64,000 bases of DNA from Puia sp. (GTDB lineage Bacteria; Bacteroidota; Bacteroidia; Chitinophagales; Chitinophagaceae). The notes below the pieces were generated by a model. The model was not told where the DNA came from. It saw nothing but the letters and a program-made list of their open reading frames with translations, and did no database searches. The position numbers and the translations under genes were made by a program. Below are positions 42,904 through 52,043 of the stretch, piece by piece. The stretch lies in NCBI GenBank assembly GCA_031292515.1, contig JARLGZ010000066.1, positions 21,506-85,505 on the forward strand, written 5' to 3'. Each line of letters begins with the position of its first letter. Positions within the stretch are counted from its first letter, which is position 1.

Positions 42904-45900
42904 ATGACAAATTGGTGTACACTACCTTTTTGCCCTTCAAAACGCAGGTTCCTCACCAAAACGCTGTTTATCATGCGATTATCCAGCATCTTCCTGCTTG
43001 CTTGCTGCATGCAGGTCTCGGCCAGGGGATTCACCCAGGGTATTACCCTCCGCTTCGACAACGCACCGTTGGAAAAGGTCATTTCTTCGGTGCAAAAAGC
43101 CACGGGTTATAATTTCTACTACCTGGCCAAATCCCTGGACGGCTCACATCCCGTCAGCCTGCAGGTCAAAGGGGCGAATCTTAACGAGGTCCTCGACCTG
43201 GTATTCAAAGATCAGCCGGTGACCTATAAGATCGAGGCCGACGAAAAGACGATCCTTCTTACTCCCAAAGAGACGATTCCGGAAACCGTCGCGCAGGCTC
43301 CTCCCGACAGAGAGATAAAAGGGAAAATTTCAGACGAAGATGGAACGAACATACCCGCAGCGACTATTGCGGTAAAGGGAACAAAAATCATTATTTCAGC
43401 AAACGCAGAAGGACGCTTTACGCTCAAAGACATTGATGAAAAATCCATATTAGTCATCAGTTGTATTGGTTACGAGACGACAGAGGTCCCGATTAAAGGA
43501 TGGGCCGAGATCCGGGTTTATTTGAAAAGAAAAACGGGCTTATTGGATGAGACACATATTATAGCTTATGGAACCACTTCTCAACGGTTTACAACCGGCG
43601 ATATCTCAAAAGTATCTGCCGAAGAAATCGAGAATCAACCAGTGATGAACCCTTTACTTGCGTTACAGGGTAAAGTGGCTGGATTGGATGTGTCGCAAAC
43701 AAGCGGTTTTGCCAGTGCCCCGATAAAAGTGGAACTAAGAGGTCGTAGTTCGATAGGACTACCTAACCAGACTTTCCCATCAGACCCTTTATATGTTATT
43801 GACGGCGTGCCGTTGAGCATTATGGAGCTTGGGGGTAGTTCCAGTTATAATAATGGTTCGACCGGTTTTCTCCAAAACGGCAATCCTGGTCCTGCAGCAG
43901 GTCAAAGTCCGTTTTTTAGTCTCGATCCTTCCGAAATAGAAAGCATCGAAGTTCTTAAAGATGCTGATGCCACTTCGATATATGGCTCCAGAGGTGCCAA
44001 TGGAGTCATCCTGATCACCACCAAAAAGGGGAAAGGAGGAAAGACAAGTTTTGATCTCCATGCACAGGAAGGGGCTACGGAAGTTACCCGTTATTATCAC
44101 TTATTAAATACTCCCCAATACCTGGAGATGAGAAGACAGGCATTTCAGAACGACGGAGCAAGTCTGACTACAAGAACTGCTTATGACTTGCTTTCGTGGG
44201 ACACAACACGTTATACAGACTGGCAGCGGGCCATATATGGCAAAGCCGGAAAAACAATCGATGTTCACGGTTCCCTGACAGGCGGTAGCTCGAACACGAC
44301 TTTCCGAATTGGTGCAGATTATGTCAATACGACGAATATCCTGACTGTCAGTGGCTCAGATCAACGAGTGGGGGCTTCTCTGAATCTATCGCATAAGTCA
44401 TTAGATCAGAGATTCAATATTATGCTGATAGGCAACTACACCTATGCAGTATCTGATATGGTAAGCTTACCTGGCAAAGTGACCTATGCACCTAACGCCC
44501 CGGCCATTTATGATTCAGTCGGCAACCTTAACTATGCCGGTTGGGGGGCACAGAATTCTTCGGCCAGGGAGTCTTATCCATTCGGTACGCTGAAACAACC
44601 GTACACAGCGAAGACAACTTTTCAAAATAATAGTCTGACATTGGGTTACCGGCTTTATAAAGGATTGCTCCTGACCTCCAGTTTTGGGTACAATAGCACC
44701 CAAAATAATCAGCAAACCTTAACATTTATCGCGTCTCAGGATCCGGCGAGCAATCCCACCGGTTCCAATAATATGGGAACTAATACTATAAAAAACTGGG
44801 ATATTGAGCCCCGGCTGTCCTATGATGATCTTCTCTTCGGTGGAAAATTGAGCACTTTGCTTGGAACCTCCCTCCAACAAAACAATACTGATGGCCTAAA
44901 TCTAACAGCAACCGGATACACCTCTGATAATTTGATAAAGTCAATATCAAACGGAACGGATATTTTTAGCTTTCAGACATCCGGGGAGTATCGTTACTCC
45001 GCAATCTATGGCAGAGCTAACTATATACTTTATGACAAGTATATCCTTGATTTTACCGGCCGACGAGATGGCTCTTCCAGGTTCGGGCCCGGGAAACAAT
45101 ATGGCAATTTTGGATCGGCGGGCGCCGCCTGGATATTCTCGGAGGAAGATTGGTTCAGGCGCAATATTCCCTTGCTTAGTTTCGGAAAATTGAGGGGTAG
45201 CTACGGCTCAACCGGCGGCGATAATGTACCCGAATACGGATACCTTACCCAATGGTCATCCAATACAACCTTTCCCTATGCTGGAAATGCTTCGATTGTC
45301 CCAACACAACTTTCCAATCCTAATTACCGTTGGCAGGTCAACCGGAAATTGGAAGGAGCTATAAATCTTGGTTTTCTCAAAGATCGGTTCAATTTGCAGG
45401 TAGCTTATTATCGGGACCGGTGCGGGAATCAGTTGGTGGCATTTCCCTTGCCATCTTTTAACGGATTTACCAGTGTCGTCGCCAACTCCCCGGCCCTGGT
45501 ACAGAATAGCGGCTGGGAATTCGTGGCGGGTGCAAAAATTATCGACAAAAGAAATTTTACATTGTCAGTTAATGCTAACATGGCATTCAACCAAAATGTA
45601 CTGCTTTCATATCCGAACTTCAATTTATCCCCCTATGTTGGACAATATATAGTTGGGCAACCTTTAAATCTTGTCAGACTACTACACTATACGGGTGTAA
45701 ATCCCCAGACTGGACAATATACTTTTTATGATAAACTTCATACGAACAATGTAACCGTCAATTACAATGGACAACCGGATGACACATACAATCATAACCT
45801 GAGTCCTAAATATTTTGGCGGATTCGGTATGAATTTCCGATATAAAACCTTGCAGCTCGTCCTGTTTTTCAATTATAAAAAGCAAATAGGCATCAATTCG

Positions 45901-46275
45901 ATTGCGCAAAATAACTATGTAGGGACGCTTAGCAATCAACCTACTTTTGTTTTGAATAGATGGCAAAAACCTGGTGATATAGCCCCTGTAGCCAAATTCA
46001 CAACGAGGTATAACGAAATAAATTATTACTACGACTATGTTTCAGACGGAGCGTATACAGATGCTTCGTTTATCCGGCTTTCCAATCTCGCCCTTACTTA
46101 TTCGTTGCCCGGTACATATTTGAAGAAAGTGGGTTTGAAGGGACTCTCTATTTTCATTCACGCAAATAATCTCTTTGTAATCACTGACTATAAGGGAATC
46201 GATCCTGAGACACAGAATTTTGGATCCATGCCCCCGGCCAAGACGCTCGTTGGAGGCGTATCGTTTAATTTTTAA
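42904..46275 (+). CDS. susC: SusC/RagA-type TonB-dependent receptor with STN signalling domain
   Basis: 1123 aa. The long N-terminal leader (MTNWCTLPFCPSKRRFLTKT, then MRLSSIFLLACCMQVSARG) is typical of FecA-like receptors in this family. The STN domain (about 42-118: ITLRFDNAPLEKVISSVQKA) contacts FecR. A carboxypeptidase-like domain (about 136-205), plug (FTTGDISKVSAEEIENQPVM) and 22-strand barrel follow. It imports an unknown ligand with SusD across the outer membrane. The presence of sigma and FecR indicates ligand-induced expression. The ligand could be a peptide rather than a glycan, as no glycosidase is near. Confidence 0.92.
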   Translation: MTNWCTLPFCPSKRRFLTKTLFIMRLSSIFLLACCMQVSARGFTQGITLRFDNAPLEKVISSVQKATGYNFYYLAKSLDGSHPVSLQVKGANLNEVLDLVFKDQPVTYKIEADEKTILLTPKETIPETVAQAPPDREIKGKISDEDGTNIPAATIAVKGTKIIISANAEGRFTLKDIDEKSILVISCIGYETTEVPIKGWAEIRVYLKRKTGLLDETHIIAYGTTSQRFTTGDISKVSAEEIENQPVMNPLLALQGKVAGLDVSQTSGFASAPIKVELRGRSSIGLPNQTFPSDPLYVIDGVPLSIMELGGSSSYNNGSTGFLQNGNPGPAAGQSPFFSLDPSEIESIEVLKDADATSIYGSRGANGVILITTKKGKGGKTSFDLHAQEGATEVTRYYHLLNTPQYLEMRRQAFQNDGASLTTRTAYDLLSWDTTRYTDWQRAIYGKAGKTIDVHGSLTGGSSNTTFRIGADYVNTTNILTVSGSDQRVGASLNLSHKSLDQRFNIMLIGNYTYAVSDMVSLPGKVTYAPNAPAIYDSVGNLNYAGWGAQNSSARESYPFGTLKQPYTAKTTFQNNSLTLGYRLYKGLLLTSSFGYNSTQNNQQTLTFIASQDPASNPTGSNNMGTNTIKNWDIEPRLSYDDLLFGGKLSTLLGTSLQQNNTDGLNLTATGYTSDNLIKSISNGTDIFSFQTSGEYRYSAIYGRANYILYDKYILDFTGRRDGSSRFGPGKQYGNFGSAGAAWIFSEEDWFRRNIPLLSFGKLRGSYGSTGGDNVPEYGYLTQWSSNTTFPYAGNASIVPTQLSNPNYRWQVNRKLEGAINLGFLKDRFNLQVAYYRDRCGNQLVAFPLPSFNGFTSVVANSPALVQNSGWEFVAGAKIIDKRNFTLSVNANMAFNQNVLLSYPNFNLSPYVGQYIVGQPLNLVRLLHYTGVNPQTGQYTFYDKLHTNNVTVNYNGQPDDTYNHNLSPKYFGGFGMNFRYKTLQLVLFFNYKKQIGINSIAQNNYVGTLSNQPTFVLNRWQKPGDIAPVAKFTTRYNEINYYYDYVSDGAYTDASFIRLSNLALTYSLPGTYLKKVGLKGLSIFIHANNLFVITDYKGIDPETQNFGSMPPAKTLVGGVSFNF

Positions 46276-46286
46276 AGATATTCTTT

Positions 46287-47693
46287 ATGATGCGAAAAAA
46301 TATTATTCCTCTCTTCACCGTTCTACTGGCTTTAGTGGTGTGTGCCAGTTGTAATAAATTGGTTAAAGTTCCTGAACCGATTAGCAGCGTTACAACCACT
46401 GAAGTTTTTTCGAACCAGGGCAATGCTATTTCCGCGGTTACCGGGATATACAGTAACATGAGCTACGATGTGGACAATTTGATCTATAGCAATGGCGGCG
46501 TTACCCAACTTTGTGGGATGTCCAGTGATGAACTGGAATTATACAATGCCAGTGGAGAAACTTATGAGTTTCAAACGAACCAGCTTCTTTCTAACAATGA
46601 AAATATAATTAACATCCTTTGGGCGCCTATTTATTCGAATATCTACCAGGCTAACGCAATTATTGAAGGCTTGGCCGCATCTACGGCGATTCCGTCTTCC
46701 GTTAAAGCTCAATTGACGGCGGAGGCTGAATTCATTCGAGCATTTTGTTACTTTTACCTGGTTAATCTCTATGGAGACGTTCCGCTCATAACGTCCACGG
46801 ACTGGACCCAGCATCAAGGGCAAGCCCGGGCACCTTCCACGCAGATATATGCGCAAATCGAATCCGATCTTCTTGATGCGCAAATTCAACTTCCAGGGGA
46901 TTATTCCTTGTCCGGCGGAAACCGTTTTTGGGCGAATTCTTTTGCAGCGACAGCATTACTTGCGAGGGTCTATGTCTTCGAAAAGAAATGGAATAGTGCT
47001 GATTCAGCAAGCTCCGTAGTGATTAATTCTGGTGATTTTTCCCTTTTAAGTAATTTGAATAATGTCTTTCTGGTGAATAGCAACGAAGCTATTTTGCAAT
47101 TGCAGGTGGTTGATAATTTCCCTTGGGCTACCCAGGAAGGTTACCAATTCGTTCCCTATGATACTACTTCAAGCCCAAACTTCTATATAACCCCAAGTCT
47201 TCTTTCAGCTTTTGAACCGGGTGATACGCGTAGGTATAATTGGATTGACAGTACGGACGTATCCGGAGTATACTACTACTTTCCGAATAAATACAAAAGC
47301 AGAGAAGGCTCATCTGGAAATATTGGGGAATCGTATATGCTTTTAAGGCTTTCTGAACAGTACTTGCTACGGGCGGAAGCAAGGGCAAATGAAAATACCA
47401 ATCTTGCGACAGCCATTTCAGATCTGAATATTGTCCGGGAGAGAGCCAGCCTTACGGATTTGCCACCCACTCTAAGTCAGGCTCAGGTTCTGGCAGCCGT
47501 CCAGCAGGAACGGAGAGTCGAGCTCTGCGCTGAATGGGGAAATCGCTGGCTAGATTTGAAACGTTGGGGAATTGCCACTCAGGTCCTATCAGCAAATAAA
47601 GGCTTTTCAGTCGTCGCCGATGCACTGTTGTATCCAATCCCACTGGCAGATATTCAGACTGATCCAAGTCTTACGCAGAATACAGGGTACTGA
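46287..47693 (+). CDS. susD: SusD/RagB-type outer-membrane lipoprotein
   Basis: 468 aa with a lipobox (VVCASCNK). SusD features include NIINILWAPIYSNIYQANAI, TAEAEFIRAFCYFYLVNLYG, DVPLIT, the helical TPR-like core and the C-terminal SLLRLSEQYLLRAEA-type block (YMLLRLSEQYLLRAEARANE), plus VQQERRVELCAEWGNRWLDL. It caps SusC and captures the ligand on the cell surface. It follows susC by 11 bp and is cotranscribed. Confidence 0.93.
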   Translation: MMRKNIIPLFTVLLALVVCASCNKLVKVPEPISSVTTTEVFSNQGNAISAVTGIYSNMSYDVDNLIYSNGGVTQLCGMSSDELELYNASGETYEFQTNQLLSNNENIINILWAPIYSNIYQANAIIEGLAASTAIPSSVKAQLTAEAEFIRAFCYFYLVNLYGDVPLITSTDWTQHQGQARAPSTQIYAQIESDLLDAQIQLPGDYSLSGGNRFWANSFAATALLARVYVFEKKWNSADSASSVVINSGDFSLLSNLNNVFLVNSNEAILQLQVVDNFPWATQEGYQFVPYDTTSSPNFYITPSLLSAFEPGDTRRYNWIDSTDVSGVYYYFPNKYKSREGSSGNIGESYMLLRLSEQYLLRAEARANENTNLATAISDLNIVRERASLTDLPPTLSQAQVLAAVQQERRVELCAEWGNRWLDLKRWGIATQVLSANKGFSVVADALLYPIPLADIQTDPSLTQNTGY

Positions 47694-47721
47694 GAATTAA
47701 TCAACATTAAAAAAATAATTT

Positions 47722-48942
47722 ATGCAAAAAAAGCGGACACGTTTTAAATATCTGATTAAAGCACTTTTTCTGTTTTTGTTGCCTACAATGTTAAATGCTC
47801 AACCGCCCGCTTATCAGATTACTGGCCATTTGCCGGGGTTAGAAGAAGGCGAAAAGGTGATCATGAGCCTGATTTTAGACGGAAGCTCAAAAGTCGAAAG
47901 AAGAGACTCCGGCTATGTGATAGACGGCGCATTTCATTTGACTGGTAATGTACCTGAAGGCCCCAGGCTCTATTTTATGGATTTTGATAGACATCCGACA
48001 AAGACCTGCAGGCTGCTAATTAATAATAATGAAAAGATTACCGTTCGATGTGATAGCAATATATTAAGAATTGATCATGGCTATCTTGATGACTATTTGC
48101 AGATTGAAGGAAGCCCCTCTAATCACACCTGGCATTTTTTTTACACGGGCATAACTTTGTATTGTCAAAGTACAGCACAGTTCAATGGAATATTGCGTAA
48201 GATAAGGGATTCGATCGGATTTGATGCTCAAGAGGTCGGTTCTGCGATTATGGCAAAAAAGGAACTAAATAAGGCGCTTTATTATGGTCTATTACGTAAT
48301 CCCGAGCCGGCAGATGTCTACATACCAGCGATGCTAATGGAGTTGCTGGGGGATAAGATTTATGAGAGGTCCGGTCATGATGCTTTTTTAATGGCTGTCT
48401 ACAATGCCTCCGATGATGCGGCCAAAAGAACTTATTACGGAAAATTATTTCATCAATATGCTATATTAAGCGTTGGGCAACCTTTCCCGGAATTCGTATT
48501 ACCCGATCTGGATGATAAGCCCCTGGCGTTAAGGGATGTGGTATCCAAAAGCAAGCTAACCATCGTGCATTTTTGGGCTGTCAATTCATATATCCGGAAG
48601 GAAACGCAGGACGAACTTCGATCAGTCTATAAGAGATATCATGACAAGGGACTAAACATTATTGGTGTGTCCTCCGATACGGCCGATTACGAATGGAAGG
48701 GCTTTTTGAAAACGCAACAGTTTCCCTGGTTCAATGTATCTGATCTAAAAGGAGGAGAGGGCGTAGTCGGGAAAATTTACCACGAATACGGGAAGGCATC
48801 GGAACCCGCCACTACTAATGTGTTGATTGATTCGGCAGATAAAATTATTGCTTGGGACCCTAGCCCAACTGAATTGCTTTGGTATCTGTGGAAATATTTC
48901 GATAGTGGAAATAATATAGTTGCCGCAAAAGATAAACAATAA
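47722..48942 (+). CDS. TlpA/AhpC-TSA thioredoxin-fold protein without CxxC
   Basis: 406 aa with a signal peptide (FLFLLPTMLNAQ). The N-terminal DUF4369-like domain (YQITGHLPGLEEGEKVIMSL) is followed by the thioredoxin fold (GQPFPEFVLPDLDDKPLALR). The redox motif normally read FWA.WC..CRKE is here FWAVNSYIRKE, so both cysteines are gone. The fold may serve as a binding module. It lies between susD and a DUF4397-like lipoprotein in one operon with short gaps. Confidence 0.82.
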   Translation: MQKKRTRFKYLIKALFLFLLPTMLNAQPPAYQITGHLPGLEEGEKVIMSLILDGSSKVERRDSGYVIDGAFHLTGNVPEGPRLYFMDFDRHPTKTCRLLINNNEKITVRCDSNILRIDHGYLDDYLQIEGSPSNHTWHFFYTGITLYCQSTAQFNGILRKIRDSIGFDAQEVGSAIMAKKELNKALYYGLLRNPEPADVYIPAMLMELLGDKIYERSGHDAFLMAVYNASDDAAKRTYYGKLFHQYAILSVGQPFPEFVLPDLDDKPLALRDVVSKSKLTIVHFWAVNSYIRKETQDELRSVYKRYHDKGLNIIGVSSDTADYEWKGFLKTQQFPWFNVSDLKGGEGVVGKIYHEYGKASEPATTNVLIDSADKIIAWDPSPTELLWYLWKYFDSGNNIVAAKDKQ

Positions 48943-48970
48943 CGATTTGACTACGTAACAACTAAAGAAA

Positions 48971-49693
48971 ATGAAAAACAGGGAAAAAAGACTATTACTG
49001 CTCATGCTGATGGTTGCCGTTCTCAGCTGTAATAAACCTGCCAATGTTGCAGCACCCGCTGCTGTTAATATTATAAACGCAATTCCGACGAGCCAAGGCG
49101 TGATTCCTGTATTTGGAACAACGGATGCACCCCATTATTTTGCCAATGCTCGCGAAATCGGTTATGGTGGAGTCGCTCTTTATTCTCCCGTCGGAGGATC
49201 TATTGCTTTGTATATTGTACAAAGCAGCGATACCGGGGACGCAAACCCCAAGAACGACGTATTCTATGGGAACCTAAATTTGGTAGCGGGAGGGATTTAT
49301 TCCTTATTCCTCGCTGGGGAGAATACAAATTCAGATACGGTCTTTGTACAGGACCACCTGCTGGCTTTTAGTGATAGCTCGGCCGCCGTGAGATTTGTAA
49401 ATCTCTCCACGGGAAGCCAGCCAATCACCGTAAATATTCAGGGTAATCAACCAAATGACACTGAGTTTGGCAATCTGTCTTATAAAGCTGTAAGTGAATT
49501 CAAGAAATATTCGGCGAAAAGCTCTGTTCCGGGATACTACAACTTTGAAATTAGGGACCAAAAGACCGATACTTTACTTGTGACGTTCCAATGGGGGTAT
49601 ACCCTATATAGAAACAATACATTGATAATTTCAGGTTCGGAGGCGCCAGGGAGTAGTACCCCTCTGCAAATCATACAGATGAACAATTTCTAA
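48971..49693 (+). CDS. DUF4397-type lipoprotein
   Basis: 240 aa with a lipobox (VAVLSCNK, about residue 19). The beta-rich body INAIPTSQGVIPVFGTTD, FYGNLNLVAGGIYSLFLAGE and VRFVNLSTGSQPITVNIQG fits DUF4397 domains, which are Ig-like modules of exported proteins. It probably accompanies SusCD at the cell surface. It starts 28 bp after the preceding gene. Confidence 0.72.
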   Translation: MKNREKRLLLLMLMVAVLSCNKPANVAAPAAVNIINAIPTSQGVIPVFGTTDAPHYFANAREIGYGGVALYSPVGGSIALYIVQSSDTGDANPKNDVFYGNLNLVAGGIYSLFLAGENTNSDTVFVQDHLLAFSDSSAAVRFVNLSTGSQPITVNIQGNQPNDTEFGNLSYKAVSEFKKYSAKSSVPGYYNFEIRDQKTDTLLVTFQWGYTLYRNNTLIISGSEAPGSSTPLQIIQMNNF

Positions 49694-49719
49694 GCAAGGG
49701 AAAGTTACCATTGTGGAGT

Positions 49720-51261
49720 ATGAAAAAAATTCTGGTAGTAGGATTGAATACATTGATGTGTTTGTCGGGCGAAGCGCAACAGGCCAATTGGCAAAATCTT
49801 GATCTTGAGAAAGACAGTGTTTTCGGTATTAGCACAGAAAAGACCTATTTGCACCTGTTAAAGGACAAAAAGCCCACCAACGTTATCGTTGCCATCATAG
49901 ATACGGGTATAGATACCTTGCATGAAGATTTGAGGCCAATTCTTTGGACAAACCAAACCGATGGCTCTCATGGGTGGAATTTTATCGGATCGGAGACGGG
50001 ACAGGAGGATGTAACTCATATTGCAGGTTTTAAAAATGATTTTTTTGATAGCTTATCGTATACTTTGGTGCCATTCGTCTATCGTGCCGGTTATGAGGCC
50101 CATCGAAAGGCGACTTCCGTATTGGCCGAAAAGATCGATGCAATGAAGTCATTAGTAAAAAGCCTTGAATTTTCAGATCAGATCGCCGGCGAGATACAAC
50201 AGAAAATACATAAGCACAACCCCGACTCGGTTGATTTTGCAAACTACATTCCTCAAGGTGAGAATGAGAAAAAATTCCTTCAAATTGTTCGAGAAAGACT
50301 GCCGGAATACAAGGCTTGGGAAGATTGCAAATTCTGCGAAATAGACAATCCAATTAAACTTGCCAGATACCATCTTAACCACGGATTAAATATCTCAGAC
50401 GAAGAGCCGGATACCGCCACCGGAAACGCAGATATAGGTCCAGATGCGATAGGTATGATAGCAAATGCCAATCTTGTCCCCTACCATGGGACGCATGTTG
50501 CCGGTATTATCGGTGCAGTCAGGAACAACGGAAAGGGTATAAATGGTATCGCAGATGATGTCCAGATCATGATGCTCAAGGCAAACGGTAATATTCGCGA
50601 ATTGCGAGATAAAAATTTGGCAAATGCAATCATTTTTGCTGTTGATCACGGAGCCAAGGTCATAAACATGAGTTTCGGCAAACCCTATTCCTGGGACAAA
50701 AAGGCCGTGGACAACGCTGTAAAATATGCTATGCAGAAGGACGTACTGCTTGTCCATGCGGCTGGAAATGCCGGCGAGGACCTGGATGCCGTTGAACACT
50801 ATCCCAATCCTATATATTCAGACAAAAGCGGCTGCGCCGAAGCCTGGATTGAAGTCGGTGCATCAGGCTGGAAGGATGATTCGACACTTGCCGCGCCCTT
50901 TACTAACTATGGACAAACCACTGTCAACGTGTTTGCCCCGGGGGCTCAAATCTATTCATCCATTCCGGGTTCAAAATATGCAAGTTATACCGGTACCAGC
51001 ATGGCGGCACCAGTTGTTAGTGGTCTGGCGGCGCTAATACGAGAATATTATCCGCAGCTTACAGCCATCGATGTAAAAAATATCATTTATAGTTCGGTAA
51101 CAAAAGTACAGCATAAGGTGTTTGTCAGAGATAAGAACGGCGTGACTCAATTGGTCCCGTTTGCGAACATTTGCACCACAGGGGGCATTGTCAATGCATA
51201 TACAGCATTAAAACTAGCCGAAAAATATAGCCTGTATCCAAAATGTCGCCAAAACGAATAG
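49720..51261 (+). CDS. Secreted subtilisin-like S8 serine protease
   Basis: About 513 aa from the ATG at 49720 (MKKILVVGLNTLMCLSGEAQ); a TTG at 49711 is less likely. The catalytic triad is in VAIIDTGID (Asp), YHGTHVAGIIGA (His) and GTSMAAPVVSGLAALI (Ser), with the oxyanion Asn in AAGNAGED. A helical insert of about 170 residues between Asp and His is common in Bacteroidota members. It may process the peptide handled by SusCD or the small proteins encoded convergently. It ends 22 bp before the end of the minus-strand small gene. Confidence 0.92.
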   Translation: MKKILVVGLNTLMCLSGEAQQANWQNLDLEKDSVFGISTEKTYLHLLKDKKPTNVIVAIIDTGIDTLHEDLRPILWTNQTDGSHGWNFIGSETGQEDVTHIAGFKNDFFDSLSYTLVPFVYRAGYEAHRKATSVLAEKIDAMKSLVKSLEFSDQIAGEIQQKIHKHNPDSVDFANYIPQGENEKKFLQIVRERLPEYKAWEDCKFCEIDNPIKLARYHLNHGLNISDEEPDTATGNADIGPDAIGMIANANLVPYHGTHVAGIIGAVRNNGKGINGIADDVQIMMLKANGNIRELRDKNLANAIIFAVDHGAKVINMSFGKPYSWDKKAVDNAVKYAMQKDVLLVHAAGNAGEDLDAVEHYPNPIYSDKSGCAEAWIEVGASGWKDDSTLAAPFTNYGQTTVNVFAPGAQIYSSIPGSKYASYTGTSMAAPVVSGLAALIREYYPQLTAIDVKNIIYSSVTKVQHKVFVRDKNGVTQLVPFANICTTGGIVNAYTALKLAEKYSLYPKCRQNE

Positions 51262-51282
51262 AACTGTCTGTTCTGGGTTTAT

Positions 51283-51549
51283 TTAAAATGATACATAATA
51301 TGCCTTATGAAAACTTGCCAGAGTGGTCACCAGAATCGATTGATAGCCCATAGCCGTTTTGAAGTAACAGGTTGCGCCATTTGCAGCTACCGAGGTGAAG
51401 TTTCCAATTACCACTAGCAACGGTATTTGGCCGCTGTATGTATAAGCTGTTGATCTAGGAGCGTTTCGTTTGGCTGGTTTTGAGGATACAAAAGCAACAA
51501 GACACAGTACAATAATACCTGTGCGAATATAGAATTTTGATTTTTTCAT
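51283..51549 (-). CDS. Small secreted protein, paralogue 2 (88 aa)
   Basis: From ATG 51549: MKKSKFYIRTGIIVLCLVAF, then SSKPAKRN, and a Thr/Ser-containing C-terminal half (VVIGNFTSVAANGATCYFKT, GYQSILVTTLASFHKAYYV). It aligns with the 85-aa protein encoded just upstream (SSKPAKR/ASKPVKK, VIGNFT, HKAYY/QKAYW). It has one mature Cys. The layout recalls small Bacteroidota proteins of the DUF6520 type, but I am not sure. It is a candidate substrate of the LanKC encoded upstream. Confidence 0.6.
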   Translation of the reverse strand: MKKSKFYIRTGIIVLCLVAFVSSKPAKRNAPRSTAYTYSGQIPLLVVIGNFTSVAANGATCYFKTAMGYQSILVTTLASFHKAYYVSF

Positions 51550-51651
51550 CATTTTATTTTGTAGAAATGCACCTGCACAATTGTGCAGGTGCATAAGTTA
51601 AAATTGCAAAATACTTTGAATCCGTTTGATAGTCCTATTGGAGTTTCTAAA

Positions 51652-51909
51652 CTATGGGATCCAGTAAGCTTTTTGGGTGCTCGTCGCAGTGGTAAACAAC
51701 GTTGATTTTGCCCCATTCTTTGTAACAAAGAATGCGGTTACACTGCCCGACGTGGAGGTTGTAAAATTCCCGATTACCTGTACCCCGGCTACAGGGGTCT
51801 TGGTATATCCGGATGTCCTGGCGGATTTCTTAACGGGTTTTGACGCTGCAAAAGCCGCAAGGGTGAGTACTAACGCACCAGCACCCCATAACAGATTTTT
51901 CTTTTTCAT
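51652..51909 (-). CDS. Small secreted Ser/Thr-rich protein, paralogue 1 (85 aa)
   Basis: MKKKNLLWGAGALVLTLAAF is a signal-peptide-like start, followed by ASKPVKKSA, VQVIGNFTTSTSGSVTAFFV, and KSTLFTTATSTQKAYWIP at the end. The mature part has many Thr and Ser and no Cys. It is paralogous to 51283-51549 and lies 134 bp downstream of the LanKC gene on the same strand. It could be a phosphorylation/dehydration substrate of LanKC or a structural surface peptide. No leader motif of known class III lanthipeptides is present. Confidence 0.65.
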   Translation of the reverse strand: MKKKNLLWGAGALVLTLAAFAASKPVKKSARTSGYTKTPVAGVQVIGNFTTSTSGSVTAFFVTKNGAKSTLFTTATSTQKAYWIP

Positions 51910-51970
51910 ACTTTAGGTTTATAATTAGTAATAGCGCCTACTCTTTTGGAAGGTTTTCGGCATATCCTTA

Positions 51971-51989
51971 CCTTCTGTATTATAGAAGG
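51971..51989. promoter_or_regulatory. Hairpin between LanKC and the small-protein genes
   Basis: CCTTCT (51971-51976) and AGAAGG (51984-51989) form a perfect stem with a 7-nt loop, 62 bp before the start of paralogue 1. It could separate expression of the small proteins from the LanKC gene or stabilise a processed mRNA. Confidence 0.4.
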
Positions 51990-52043
51990 ATTGGTACGCT
52001 TAAACGGCTTTAGTTAACATCAGCTGTTTAATACGTAATGTCT

